From Myxococcales bacterium (lineage in GTDB: Bacteria > Myxococcota_A > UBA9042 > UBA3505), in assembly GCA_002728755.1 (NCBI GenBank), contig PBVT01000083.1, forward strand, positions 20,149 through 84,148: a DNA stretch of 64,000 nucleotides. The letters are read 5' to 3'. The position numbers and the translations under genes are program-made. Within the stretch, counting starts at the first letter, position 1. Each line of letters starts with the position of its first letter. Below, piece after piece: positions 30,101 through 38,018 of this stretch. Under the pieces are notes generated by a model that searched no databases, was not told where the DNA came from, and saw nothing but the letters and a program-made list of their open reading frames with translations.

Positions 30101-31177
30101 TTCCTGGGAAGCACCGTATGGGAGTCCCTGCGCTGGGATGGCGCAGAGTCCTGGGGGATTGAAGATGAAGAGTGGAGCAAGGCTCTCGATGGTGGGTTAA
30201 CGCAGGCCGCCGCCTCCATGCAGGGATTCAAATTCCTACAACAGGTGCTGGCGATACCGGAACCCGGTGCCTATTGGTACGACTTTGATTACGACTACTA
30301 CTGGGCCTTCGAAAGCCAGAGCCTGCCCATCTGTGAGGAAGAATGGTCCATGTTCACCAGCGAGTATTGTTCCGACGTCAACTTCGAACTCGGTGACGGG
30401 CGATATCTCTATAGTATCTACGACTGGGAGAGCGGGTACTACTTCTACGAACGCCTGAAATGGGTCGGTACATTCTACGATAAGATTCTCGCTTTAGAGG
30501 TGATGACGAACCCGGACACTTATATTCTCGGTGTGCAGAGCGCGGAGAGTATCGATGAATGGGCCATCTCCATGAACCTTCGCTTCCCCGATGAGATTCA
30601 GAAGGTCTTCGGTGGAATCGCCGCAGATCGCTTCGACCTCTTCGGTGGGGTCATCGAAGAAGAATTCTTCTCCTACGTCCCTCCAGACCCATTTGCGACG
30701 GACTCCGATGGAGAGATGTTCGCTACCTATAGCCCTGTCGACCCCTATACCAGCTTTACGATCCAACTCTATGCTCTGTGGTATGGGATGGCGTGGCTCA
30801 ACGCCAACTTCGACAATAGCTTCAACGATTACGCGAAGATCTGGCTTCAGGGTTCCGGCGAAGGGCTGGAAAGCTCTACGCCAGAAAATGTGATCCAGTT
30901 CTCCAACCCCTACAACGGCCGGATCTATGTCGCTGTACAACCGAGCGATATGAGTAACACCAAACTCGGTGTGGGAGCGTTGATGCTGGGTAAAGCCAAC
31001 GAGTATCTAGACATGATCGCTGAATCGCAGGCGGCCATTGAAGCATCCGAAGACGCAGACGAGATCGATTATTACGAATATCTGATCTCCGATCTCGAAT
31101 GGCAGATTCAGAACATCACGGAGAATATCGAAGTCGTACGTGGCCTACACGAGCTATACGGCAAGCTATACTTCTGA
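27170..31177 (+). CDS. Zinc-dependent metalloprotease lipoprotein (metzincin-like, DUF5117/DUF4953 type)
   Basis: 1335 residues. The GTG at 27170 was chosen: GGAGG lies 6 nt upstream and it gives a lipoprotein signal ending in APLGC. The zinc site is HEVGHTLGLRH (720-730), a full HExxHxxGxxH metzincin motif, followed by SSIMDY (~775) as the Met-turn. Around these the protein matches the large 'zinc-dependent metalloprotease' family of Bacteroidetes and Myxococcota (DUF5117/5118 and DUF4953 regions), with the conserved ATAEHEVGHTLGLRHNF context. The C-terminal ~400 residues are rich in Trp, Tyr, Phe and Asp (RYWNYYWFNNF, WYDFDYDYYW). It should act at the cell surface or in the periplasm on extracellular protein. 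A DSDGGSDGGDKS linker near residue 305 looks like a domain hinge. Confidence 0.88.
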   Translation: MKRSIFNSTRNIVLVLLAFALAPLGCAQQVGDIDRTQPGLIDKDVFEGEWFMRRTVIDVPYDAGYTFIGETEEVIRIRWDIQENHLVALRAHPLIAGTTDAAPIAVFEIEDHVDVNREYNSSTGEQSNVIVENTEDNMWYERSHLRVDWSTNHVKNFHFYVDELEQDSVAVTIEDENDPNHPILGVKNDDGSWTDYSDPAEIRGLESAQYIDVVTKIFVKPETFLVEDWDGNLFYEPACWYYLNYDCVTAIVSIRNSFVRVDAAVSDYEPLEYPDNQLVRNADGDAIHVRWNADGDRESYDPDSDGGSDGGDKSTGAGDGPQDPYGLGGDNSLVRMEMFDKFGYFRVERYGYDPDYGEVESNRIYLINRWNIWQQTRGDDGNLIPFPEREVRPIVYYLSPGFPDSLLPTANHLVKQWNDALQETVTSLTGRADIPDVFELRPNTRSVNAETGEVLVRGEVIGDLRYSHLYLVDEPTRAGLLGYGPSAIDLMTGEIFAADAYIYGATVREVAAKGRDIVDLINGRIDPQEFALGENVQALLAKLKMGGTSQASPSKEALDKFVASRPNDKPKNPMAGMKKGPARMPSPHSVHKIPGIDKLKRPAGWTHSRLQNIKDKPIEDLLMASPELRILKGMGMVTPQNASQPLPPGLHSQVSPTHWASPLHRREVVNRFRSYAMRNMMMASFFDDAVAGLALELKDTPSDEILDELVSHIFRATAEHEVGHTLGLRHNFEASTDALNYHEGYWDLRGENPEPMANLGQAEKNGKLREYQYSSIMDYAGRFNADIQGIGRYDRAAIKFGYGQLVEVFDNAPNDPLLELQDYDGDYYDRPFSLRDIFRDLRHYTRIPGIMGGVDNIGKRTNVPYTPDVAELMGQDAHTSYMSQHTGDAPWSYWEVPYRYCSDEYTFGTKTCHAYDMGADSYEIVADAIDRYWNYYWFNNFKRDRVFFDEWDYMDRMWYRYFHFVHNAYQHWVFDDWFLGSTVWESLRWDGAESWGIEDEEWSKALDGGLTQAAASMQGFKFLQQVLAIPEPGAYWYDFDYDYYWAFESQSLPICEEEWSMFTSEYCSDVNFELGDGRYLYSIYDWESGYYFYERLKWVGTFYDKILALEVMTNPDTYILGVQSAESIDEWAISMNLRFPDEIQKVFGGIAADRFDLFGGVIEEEFFSYVPPDPFATDSDGEMFATYSPVDPYTSFTIQLYALWYGMAWLNANFDNSFNDYAKIWLQGSGEGLESSTPENVIQFSNPYNGRIYVAVQPSDMSNTKLGVGALMLGKANEYLDMIAESQAAIEASEDADEIDYYEYLISDLEWQIQNITENIEVVRGLHELYGKLYF

Positions 31178-31201
31178 TCGAGACCGCACCCAACGCCGGG
31201 G

Positions 31202-33958
31202 TTATGGCTCATAACAGAGCGCTACTGAGTCCAACCAGGACTGACTGGCACCGGCCCCAGCATATCCATGGAATTGAAGCCCCGTGACCAGCTTGCTCGG
31301 GTCGATAACCATCAGTCCATCATGCTGGTACCAGGTTGTTCCCGAATAGAAGAAGTCACTGGATGTCGTCCCATCGCTATAGATTACCGACCAGGACATA
31401 GGGCTGCTTGGAGCCCCCTTCTTCGTCCAGAACGTAAGCTCGTTGATCGTATCTCCGGGCACCGCATTGAAATCCTGCCGTATCCAGGAATTTCCAACCG
31501 ATCGAACAGAAAAATTACCGTCATGGGCATCGTTCACAATGGAATAGTTATCCAGGTAGTACCAGGGGCCGACCGTTCCAGATTCGAAGCCTCCATTTAC
31601 TAGAGCGTTGACTCCGACATCACAGCTATCGAGACAGTCCTCGTCAATGGATCCATCGCAATCGTCGTCCAGCTCGTTGCCACATGTCTCCGTGGTCGCT
31701 CCAAGAAAAGGATCGCAGACCGGTGGGACATCATCCACACAGTGTTCCAACTCGTGGGCACATCGGCCCTGCCCACAAATATATGTGCCGAGGTTTTCAT
31801 TGTTCTCGCCATCGCAATCGTTATCGATCAGATCACAGACCTCTGCGGTAGCTCCCTCGTACGGGTTGCAGTAGTTGATGTCCCCGCCGACACAGGCCGG
31901 AAGCGTCTGAGCACAGGCCCCCAGACCACAGGAGATGGTTCCCTGATCCTCGTCGACCTCGCCGTCACAGTCGTTATCCAGACCATCGCAGATCTCCAAA
32001 GACGCACCCTCCATCGGATCACATCCCTGTAGAGCGCCATCGGAACATACATCTACGGTATGGGCACAGACACCTAGACCGCAGGTCTCGGTGCCAAAAC
32101 CTTCATCGAGCTCTCCATCACAGTCATCATCAATGCCATTACACGTCTCAAAGGACGCCCCTTCATCTGGATCACAGACCCGGATCTCTCCGCCGTAACA
32201 GACCGGAATCGACTTCGCGCAAGCTCCCACACCGCATTCCAGGGTTCCGAGATCTTCGTCCACCAGCCCATCGCAGTCGTTGTCGAGGCCATCACAAATC
32301 TCCGTCGAGAGCCCTTCCACCGGATTGCAGGCCTGTGGAACGCCACCAGAACAGTTCTGAATGGTATGCTCACATACACCAACGCCACAGGTGGTCGTGC
32401 CGAGCTCTTCGTCCACGACTCCATCGCAGTCGTTATCAACACCATCGCAGAACTCCGTCTGGGCCCCCTCGTTGGCATCGCAGAAGGTAGGACTACCACC
32501 CACACAATTGGCGATGGTCTTTACACAGATACCCAGGCCACAGGTTGTGGTTCCCAGATCTTCGTCCACCGCCCCGTCACAGTCATTGTCCAGACCATCA
32601 CAGCTCTCGGCCGAAGCCTCGGCAAAGGGGTCACAGAAGGCAACGGCCCCATCCACACAATTTTCGACGGTCTTGGCACATAGCCCCAGACCACAGGTCG
32701 TGGCTCCCAGATCTTCGTCGGTCAATCCGTCGCAATCGTTATCCACCCCATCACAGAAGTCGGGTTCGGCCCCTTCAAAGGGGTTGCAGATCTGCGTCAC
32801 ACCATCGACACAATTTTCTATCTCATGTGCACAGGATCCCAGCCCACAGACCGTCGTTCCCAGTCCCTCATCGACCTGGTCATCACAATCATTATCTATA
32901 TTGTCACAGACCTCGGTGGACGTGCCCTCAAAGGGATCGCATACCGTTGGAACACCGTCGGTACAACTCTCTTCCACATGGGCACACGCTCCAACACCAC
33001 AGCTGACCGTGGCAAGGTTCTCATCTACGAGACCGTCACAGTCGTTATCATTTCCATCACAGATTTCCGTATCCGCGCCTTCTAATGCGTCACAAACCTG
33101 TACTTCGCCGTCCACACAATTCTCGGCCGTATGCAGGCATACGCCCACTCCACAAGTCGTGCTTCCCAGGTCTTCGTCCACATCCCCATCGCAATCGTTG
33201 TCTACCCCATCACAGATTTCCTCGACAATCGCCGGTGCGTCGCATTCCGTAAGACCGTCGGTGTCACAAAATCGAAGTCCCGTGCAGAACTCGTTACCAC
33301 AGCTTGTCTGCGCGGCATCAATGGTCGCCTTATGGTTGCACTCACAGGTCTCCGAATCCGGTAAACAATGCTTGAAGGTCTGGCTTGTATCCGGGTCCAC
33401 AACATCGGTGCAGGAATACCCGTCCGGACAGGTTTCCCCACCGAAACAACTGGTCGCACAGAAGGAGCCCTCCCAGTCAGAAAACTTCACGCAACGGTCG
33501 GCGGATGTACCACCGAGAACCCGGCATTCATCATGGAATAGACAAGGCCGGCACAGGTTGGCGGTCTTATCCACACAGATAAAGGTTAGATCCTCGCCCG
33601 GCAATTCCACCGGACTACAGACCCAACCTATCGGGCAATCGTCGACACAGTTCTGGGTGCAGACCTGACCTTTCGACGAGGGAACACAGTAGCCGCTCTG
33701 GCATTCACTATTGCTCTCGCAAGGCCAACCAAACTCACCCGCGGCAATCACCGTATCGGCTGTGCCATCCATTCCCTGCACGTCTGTTCCCAGATCGGTA
33801 GCCTGACTATCGGAGGCTACATCCCCGGGGATATCCTGGCTTCCTCCATCGGCCCCTATCTGTGAAGATCCATCTCCACCGCAACCCCATAGAGTCACCA
33901 CAAGAACCCATACAACCCAATAGCTACAAACTGGCTTCGTTCGACAGCCGCTTTCCAT
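31202..33958 (-). CDS. Giant lipoprotein with 11 DNDCDG (MopE-type) units
   Basis: 918 residues with signal SYWVVWVLVVTLWGC. The N-terminal ~230 residues are cysteine-rich (EGF-like spacing: CESNSECQSGYC, CPIGWVC). Eleven ~55-residue units follow, each containing a CDGxDNDCDGxVDE acidic loop and a CGxGxC...C segment; DNDCDG is the core of the putative metal-binding motif family (PF11617, named after the copper-regulated MopE protein of Methylococcus). The last ~130 residues are a jelly-roll-like domain (LVNGGFESGTVGPWYYLD...WLDSVALCYEP) of the carbohydrate-binding or galactose-binding type. Ca2+ or Cu binding by the acidic loops is suggested by the family, not shown here. The stop is 24 bp from that of the convergent protease. 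Confidence 0.88.
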   Translation of the reverse strand: MESGCRTKPVCSYWVVWVLVVTLWGCGGDGSSQIGADGGSQDIPGDVASDSQATDLGTDVQGMDGTADTVIAAGEFGWPCESNSECQSGYCVPSSKGQVCTQNCVDDCPIGWVCSPVELPGEDLTFICVDKTANLCRPCLFHDECRVLGGTSADRCVKFSDWEGSFCATSCFGGETCPDGYSCTDVVDPDTSQTFKHCLPDSETCECNHKATIDAAQTSCGNEFCTGLRFCDTDGLTECDAPAIVEEICDGVDNDCDGDVDEDLGSTTCGVGVCLHTAENCVDGEVQVCDALEGADTEICDGNDNDCDGLVDENLATVSCGVGACAHVEESCTDGVPTVCDPFEGTSTEVCDNIDNDCDDQVDEGLGTTVCGLGSCAHEIENCVDGVTQICNPFEGAEPDFCDGVDNDCDGLTDEDLGATTCGLGLCAKTVENCVDGAVAFCDPFAEASAESCDGLDNDCDGAVDEDLGTTTCGLGICVKTIANCVGGSPTFCDANEGAQTEFCDGVDNDCDGVVDEELGTTTCGVGVCEHTIQNCSGGVPQACNPVEGLSTEICDGLDNDCDGLVDEDLGTLECGVGACAKSIPVCYGGEIRVCDPDEGASFETCNGIDDDCDGELDEGFGTETCGLGVCAHTVDVCSDGALQGCDPMEGASLEICDGLDNDCDGEVDEDQGTISCGLGACAQTLPACVGGDINYCNPYEGATAEVCDLIDNDCDGENNENLGTYICGQGRCAHELEHCVDDVPPVCDPFLGATTETCGNELDDDCDGSIDEDCLDSCDVGVNALVNGGFESGTVGPWYYLDNYSIVNDAHDGNFSVRSVGNSWIRQDFNAVPGDTINELTFWTKKGAPSSPMSWSVIYSDGTTSSDFFYSGTTWYQHDGLMVIDPSKLVTGLQFHGYAGAGASQSWLDSVALCYEP

Positions 33959-34160
33959 AGACCTGACCTCTACGACACATGAGAACCCGGACTATTGTCC
34001 GTTTCGCCGCGCCGACTTGCAAGAATGAAATTCCAAGAAGTGTTATCGGCCCATTTGTGTCAGTTTCAAATACTCGTGCATAGTTGCCGTCAGATCGCAG
34101 GTTCGAGGCCACAGGAAAACGTTGGCCTTTCCTGCAGACTCCGCTAGAACTTCCCAATCC

Positions 34161-35426
34161 ATGACTCTCTTCTCCCATACCGATTTTCGACCGGTCTCAC
34201 CCGGTATACCTGCGTTGGGCAAATGTATTCTGGGCCTCCTGATTCTAGTCAGCCTTGCCGTTACGCCACTTCAAAGCACGAGCGCCGAAGAAGCCGCCTC
34301 ATCGACTGAAGAGACGAAGACGAAGGGTACCGTCGCCAAGACGCCGGCCAAAGCAGAGCCCCTGGACTTTGTATTGGTTGATCGAGATGCCTTCCTCTAC
34401 ATCCATCCCGATACACAGTCCCAAAGTGCCAGAGACCGCTTCTATTACCGAGACAACGAAAATTCCGGCTCCTACTGGGTGTTCCGGCTGATCAAAGAAT
34501 ATAGCGATTGGGTTGCGTTGGAGACCATCGCAGATACCAGCCAGCATTGTTATGGAACCGCGTCTGGCCTACACAATCTCAAGTTGCGACTCTTCGTACA
34601 TCATCGACACATCGCTCGTACCCTACGAAAACCGGCGACCTATCGTTCCGAAGACGGCACTTCGGCTACCATCCGGCCGGGGGTCGCGGTCGAGGGCGAT
34701 GAGGCCGGGCTTATGAAGCCAGCGCTCCCCGGCTACCTCTTGCGCTTCCCAACGCCCGAAGAGATCTTGGTAACCCACTACCAGGTGCAACCATCTCCAA
34801 AGAAGGAGGCCGACACCCATCGGCTACAAAACGGTGCCCGGATCCGCTTCTCCAGTTCCGGCATGCTGACGGTCGCAGGGGTCCCTTCTCGGGAGCAAAC
34901 CCAACGCTCACGTTCCGGTATCGACACCAAGGTGCTTCTGTCACAGGATACTCTTCGCCCACCTATGAAGACTGCAAACCAGGCACCTCCCCCCGTGTTC
35001 TCCCTGCCAGTTTCGCGAGTGAAGGTGCATAAAGATCCTCGGCGTACGCGAGTCATCTATCAGGATGCATGTGCACGGATTGAAGGGGACACTCTCACCG
35101 CAGAACTCAAAGAGATCGGGGTACCAGACGCAGCAGAGACCCCATCACCTTCCCCTGATTCCTGTCATATCAAAGCCGGCACAAAACTGACGTGGTCCGA
35201 TGGATCCGCCGCAGGTACAACACGATTCGATCAACCCGTAAACCTGGGACCTGAATCGAAAGAGACCTGCTTTCGACAAGAGCTACGAAGCCTACCGTCG
35301 GACCAACTCGCGCGACCCGCCAGTAGCCTTCAGATATGCTTTAAACGCGAGGAGCTTATCTGCCCCGCGCCACCCGAGCCGAAATCCGGCAAGGGGAAAA
35401 AGCGAAAGAAGAGGAAGAGAAGATAA
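34161..35426 (+). CDS. Exported protein of unknown function, basic C-terminus
   Basis: 421 residues if it starts at the ATG at 34161; a TTG at 34122 with AGGA 5-6 nt upstream is the alternative and would add 13 residues. The signal is GKCILGLLILVSLAVTPLQSTSA after a rather long n-region. A Thr/Glu/Lys linker follows, then a ~100-residue domain (FVLVDRDAFLYIHPDTQSQSARDRFYYRD, YWVFRLIKEYSDWVALET) that could be SH3-like. The middle is beta-rich and the end is Lys/Arg-rich (GKGKKRKKRKRR). I do not recognise the family. It is divergent from the 31202-33958 lipoprotein and convergent with the Kazal-type lipoprotein. Confidence 0.6.
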   Translation: MTLFSHTDFRPVSPGIPALGKCILGLLILVSLAVTPLQSTSAEEAASSTEETKTKGTVAKTPAKAEPLDFVLVDRDAFLYIHPDTQSQSARDRFYYRDNENSGSYWVFRLIKEYSDWVALETIADTSQHCYGTASGLHNLKLRLFVHHRHIARTLRKPATYRSEDGTSATIRPGVAVEGDEAGLMKPALPGYLLRFPTPEEILVTHYQVQPSPKKEADTHRLQNGARIRFSSSGMLTVAGVPSREQTQRSRSGIDTKVLLSQDTLRPPMKTANQAPPPVFSLPVSRVKVHKDPRRTRVIYQDACARIEGDTLTAELKEIGVPDAAETPSPSPDSCHIKAGTKLTWSDGSAAGTTRFDQPVNLGPESKETCFRQELRSLPSDQLARPASSLQICFKREELICPAPPEPKSGKGKKRKKRKRR

Positions 35427-35460
35427 CCCCTTCACGATGGGTAGAGTCCAGCCCCAGAGA

Positions 35461-36486
35461 TCAGGGAGGGCTCAATAAACTCGTCGCCAGGGCCGCAGCA
35501 TCCAGGCCATAGCCCGAGCACTCATTAAAGGACTCTCCAAAGTGTTCCAGCAAACACCCCGCACAGGTGAACTCATCCACAGAGGAGCTGGCTATATTGC
35601 AGTTTCCCTCGCCCGTCGTACATAGGCCCAGGTTGGCCGCAACATCCGCGTAGCAGCCACCACAAGACGGAGTAAATCCAACCTGCTGTGCAATACAGGA
35701 TCCGACACCGTCCGCAGGGGAAAGGGCATAACAGGTCTGCAAAATCTGCCAGGTCACCTCCGCAAAGAACGGGACATCACCTGCGATACATTGTGCTTCA
35801 CCACCACAGTTTTGCCCATCGGGACAGGCGTTTCCGTCACAGTCGCCCAGATGAAAGATATCGACTCCCGCGGCACCTGCCTGGCAACTATTGCTGTAGG
35901 TTTCCCCGTTGCAACCACATACGGGGTCATACTCATCCGTACAGTCGGTGGGGCGAGCGACGCAGATCCCATCCGTCGTGCAACCCTCGCCATAATTACA
36001 ATAGTAGCCGATGCAGTCTTCGTCTTCATCACAACTGCCACATTGCTCGTTGGTTGAACACGGCTCCCCAGCCACACAGGTGTCTTGGCAACCATCCCCA
36101 TCCAAATCCACGGGGACCTCTTCTCCCGGACAGGTGGGCGGCTCTCCGCAGGGCGGCGCCACATCTGCGACAACATCGTCTCCCTGCCCCGCATCCGTAC
36201 CTTCGTCGGTCGCGGTCCCTGCATCCGGGCTTCCCTCGTCCGTCGCAGTACCCTCGTCAGCAGCACCTTCATCGGCCGCCCCCTCGTCGGCAGCGCCTTC
36301 ATCCGCAGCGCCTTCATCGGCCGCCCCCTCGTCGGCAGCGCCTTCATCCGTCGACCCTTCGTCGGCGGCGCCTGCGTCAGCTGCTCCCTCATCGGTGGGT
36401 TCCATTGCGAGGTATCCAGGGGAGCCAGTACAGGCGGCACCAAGAATTAGAAAGATCATACAAAAAAGAATTTGAGCTGTTCGCAT
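35461..36486 (-). CDS. Kazal-domain lipoprotein with (DEGAA)n linker
   Basis: 341 residues from the ATG at 36486, chosen for its GAGGAG box 8 nt upstream and signal ILFCMIFLILGAAC; the longer frame would overlap the MOSC gene and has no ribosome binding site. After the lipid-bearing Cys comes ~90 residues of TDEG/ADEGA repeats, an acidic spacer. Then a cysteine-rich part: CPGEEVPVDLDGDGC, an EGF-like segment, and a Kazal-type inhibitor domain (DEYDPVCGCNGETYSNSCQA) with the standard cysteine spacing. The C-terminal ~90 residues have further paired cysteines. Kazal domains inhibit serine proteases; in bacterial lipoproteins the target is unknown, possibly self-protection against secreted or prey proteases (inference). 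Confidence 0.85.
   Translation of the reverse strand: MRTAQILFCMIFLILGAACTGSPGYLAMEPTDEGAADAGAADEGSTDEGAADEGAADEGAADEGAADEGAADEGAADEGTATDEGSPDAGTATDEGTDAGQGDDVVADVAPPCGEPPTCPGEEVPVDLDGDGCQDTCVAGEPCSTNEQCGSCDEDEDCIGYYCNYGEGCTTDGICVARPTDCTDEYDPVCGCNGETYSNSCQAGAAGVDIFHLGDCDGNACPDGQNCGGEAQCIAGDVPFFAEVTWQILQTCYALSPADGVGSCIAQQVGFTPSCGGCYADVAANLGLCTTGEGNCNIASSSVDEFTCAGCLLEHFGESFNECSGYGLDAAALATSLLSPP
36236..36400 (-). repeat. 15-bp repeats with a 45-bp higher-order copy
   Basis: The linker of the Kazal lipoprotein is coded by tandem 15-bp units (DEGAA). Within it the 45-bp block 36266-36310 is repeated at 36311-36355, apart from a few end bases. This pattern indicates unequal crossing-over or slippage after the basic unit had diverged. 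Confidence 0.85.
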
Positions 36487-36556
36487 TCGATCATCTCCTC
36501 GAGGGTTGCCACGAAAGTATACTTGAAACCTGACGGTTTCCCAGATCATGGGATTC

Positions 36557-37009
36557 TTATGTCGCTGTCGTGTCTGCGAATAGCTCAACAGAATCCCCCA
36601 CCTGGATTTTTGCGGGTGTAAGAACCTTGCAGGTGACTCCGCCCCGCCAATTGGGTGTCAGAGCATCCTGGAGTCCGGGGATTTGCTCATCCAACCGGTC
36701 GCAAGGATCACATTCACCGGTAATTTCGAGAATAAGCTCGCCCACCTGTAGACGGCCATGCACCTGCTCCTCCAGACGAACCCCCTCAACCAGGAGGTTG
36801 GCTCTACGAAGCGTCCAGTCCAGGCTTTGGTCCATATCGCGACATGCGTCGTTCCAATCTTCTAGCGACAACACCGTAATCTGCCGTTTCCCTGGCTTTC
36901 CACGGTGATCTCCCTCTACACCGTGTTCCAGGGAAACCATCACCTCCGACAGCTGGCATACATCGGCTCGTTTTTTCGCCTTAATTGCAATTCCGACCAA
37001 GCGACCCAT
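36557..37009 (-). CDS. MOSC domain-containing protein
   Basis: 150 residues, about the length of a stand-alone MOSC domain. The characteristic motifs are present: GIAIKAKKRADVCQL, EHGVEGDHRGKPGKRQITVLS, RRANLLVEG, GECDPCDRL with the conserved Cys, and NWRGGVTCKVL. MOSC proteins carry a molybdenum-cofactor or sulfur-transfer function (YiiM/YuaD type, or part of mARC); the conserved Cys would carry persulfide or bind Mo (family knowledge). It probably detoxifies N-hydroxylated compounds or moves sulfur, in the cytoplasm. GAGGAG precedes the ATG closely. It is divergent from the small-lipoprotein unit by 153 bp. Confidence 0.9.
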   Translation of the reverse strand: MGRLVGIAIKAKKRADVCQLSEVMVSLEHGVEGDHRGKPGKRQITVLSLEDWNDACRDMDQSLDWTLRRANLLVEGVRLEEQVHGRLQVGELILEITGECDPCDRLDEQIPGLQDALTPNWRGGVTCKVLTPAKIQVGDSVELFADTTAT

Positions 37010-37134
37010 GCACTCCTCGCAGTTCGACTCAATTCATTAGTAGCGAACTTCTACAGACTAGAAAAGTGCCGTGTAATCCGACGTATAAAACGCACCTATC
37101 CTCCCTTCCCATTCCAGATTGAAAAGAGTAGAAT

Positions 37135-37152
37135 CATACCTTCTTGGGTATG
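37135..37152 (+). promoter_or_regulatory. Inverted repeat CATACC-n6-GGTATG in leader of the 8-Cys lipoprotein unit
   Basis: Perfect 6-bp arms with 6-nt spacer ending 10 bp before the ATG of 37163. This can be an operator or, in RNA, a hairpin that overlaps the ribosome binding site area and could control translation. Confidence 0.4.
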
Positions 37153-37162
37153 AGGATGAGGG

Positions 37163-37726
37163 ATGAAAAGAACGAAAAAGATTCGGCAGCGTGCATTACG
37201 AGCAGCCAAGGCCGTAACCATGGGCGCAGCCATCGTTGGACTCGGGGTCGGTTGTAACTCCACTGATGATAACCAGCCAGATGTGAACGTTGGTGAAGAC
37301 ACAAACCAGGCCGACACCGGCAGTGATAACGTTGTCACCGATGCGGGCACGGATACGGCCAGTGTTGATGTGAGTACAGATACATCCACGACCGATACCA
37401 CCGTAGAAGATCTGGGTAATGACACGACAGAGTCAGACGTAACGGAAGAAGACATTGCGATCGAAGATGTCTCCACCAAGGTCGATGTAGAAGACGAGGA
37501 CGCGGATGCCATAACAATCACGCCAGATGAGGGGTCCGCGGACACCGCAGAAGTTGGGTGTGAAAATGAACCCGACGAAGTCTGCCCGGAAAAATGTACC
37601 CAAGATAACGACGCCGATTGTTGTTACGAATGGGGTGATGGGTTCATTGGCTGCGAATTTATACCCGATGAAGGTTGTATGTGTGCCATACCAGGTCCCT
37701 TCGTTGCCCCAGAGATGATCGTTTAA
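37163..37726 (+). CDS. 8-Cys small lipoprotein A, long Asp-rich linker
   Basis: 187 residues. The n-region RQRALRAAKAV is followed by a short hydrophobic stretch and a lipobox-like LGVGC. A ~110-residue acidic, Thr/Asp/Val-rich linker leads to a compact C-terminal module with eight cysteines in the order C-x7-C-x3-C-x7-C-C-x9-C-x7-C-x-C, ending CAIPGPFVAPEMIV. The next gene codes for the same n-region and module without the linker. I do not recognise a family. The cysteine pattern suggests a disulfide-knotted or metal-binding ectodomain; the PGPFVAP tail is almost identical in both copies and so is probably functional. It is the first gene of a unit with a 9-bp gap to the second gene. Confidence 0.75.
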   Translation: MKRTKKIRQRALRAAKAVTMGAAIVGLGVGCNSTDDNQPDVNVGEDTNQADTGSDNVVTDAGTDTASVDVSTDTSTTDTTVEDLGNDTTESDVTEEDIAIEDVSTKVDVEDEDADAITITPDEGSADTAEVGCENEPDEVCPEKCTQDNDADCCYEWGDGFIGCEFIPDEGCMCAIPGPFVAPEMIV

Positions 37727-37735
37727 GGGGAAAGC

Positions 37736-38005
37736 ATGAACGATAAAACACTTCGAAAACGTGCCCTACGTGCGGCAAAAGCAGTAGCTATTGGTGCAAC
37801 CCTTATGATGGCAAGCGCTGGCTGTGAGTCATCCAGTGACCCGTGCGTGGTAGAAACCGATGGGGTCTGCCCCGACGAATGCACCACCGAGAATGACGGA
37901 GATTGCTGCGAAGCTCAGGAATGGGGTGACTGTATGCTCGAACCCGAATATGGTTGTTCCTGTGCTGTACCGGGCCCCTTCGTTGCCCCTTCCATGCCGG
38001 TCTGA
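37736..38005 (+). CDS. 8-Cys small lipoprotein B, no linker
   Basis: 89 residues. RKRALRAAKAVAIGATLMMASAGC is a basic n-region, hydrophobic core and terminal Cys; the lipobox is atypical (SAGC, as GVGC in the paralogue), so lipidation is inferred. Only ~5 residues separate this Cys from the eight-cysteine module C-x7-C-x3-C-x7-C-C-x7-C-x7-C-x-C, which ends CAVPGPFVAPSMPV. Shared positions with the paralogue include VCP..CT, ND.DCC, EWGD and GC.CA.PGPFVAP. The preceding gene stops 9 bp upstream and the ferritin-like gene starts 13 bp downstream; AAGGAG serves the latter. This spacing argues for one transcript and a shared role. Confidence 0.78.
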   Translation: MNDKTLRKRALRAAKAVAIGATLMMASAGCESSSDPCVVETDGVCPDECTTENDGDCCEAQEWGDCMLEPEYGCSCAVPGPFVAPSMPV

Positions 38006-38018
38006 AGGAGATTTATAA

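Noticed and set aside
32361..33668. 435-codon open frame on the plus strand
   Set aside because: It is exactly antisense to the DNDCDG repeat gene; its translation is repetitive Ser/Pro/Gln with no signal or ribosome binding site. It is a shadow of biased codons.
37163..38005. RiPP precursor pair as the sole explanation
   Set aside because: The proteins have exported, lipoprotein-like N-termini and no recognisable leader motif or modification enzyme of a known class; kept only as one possibility.
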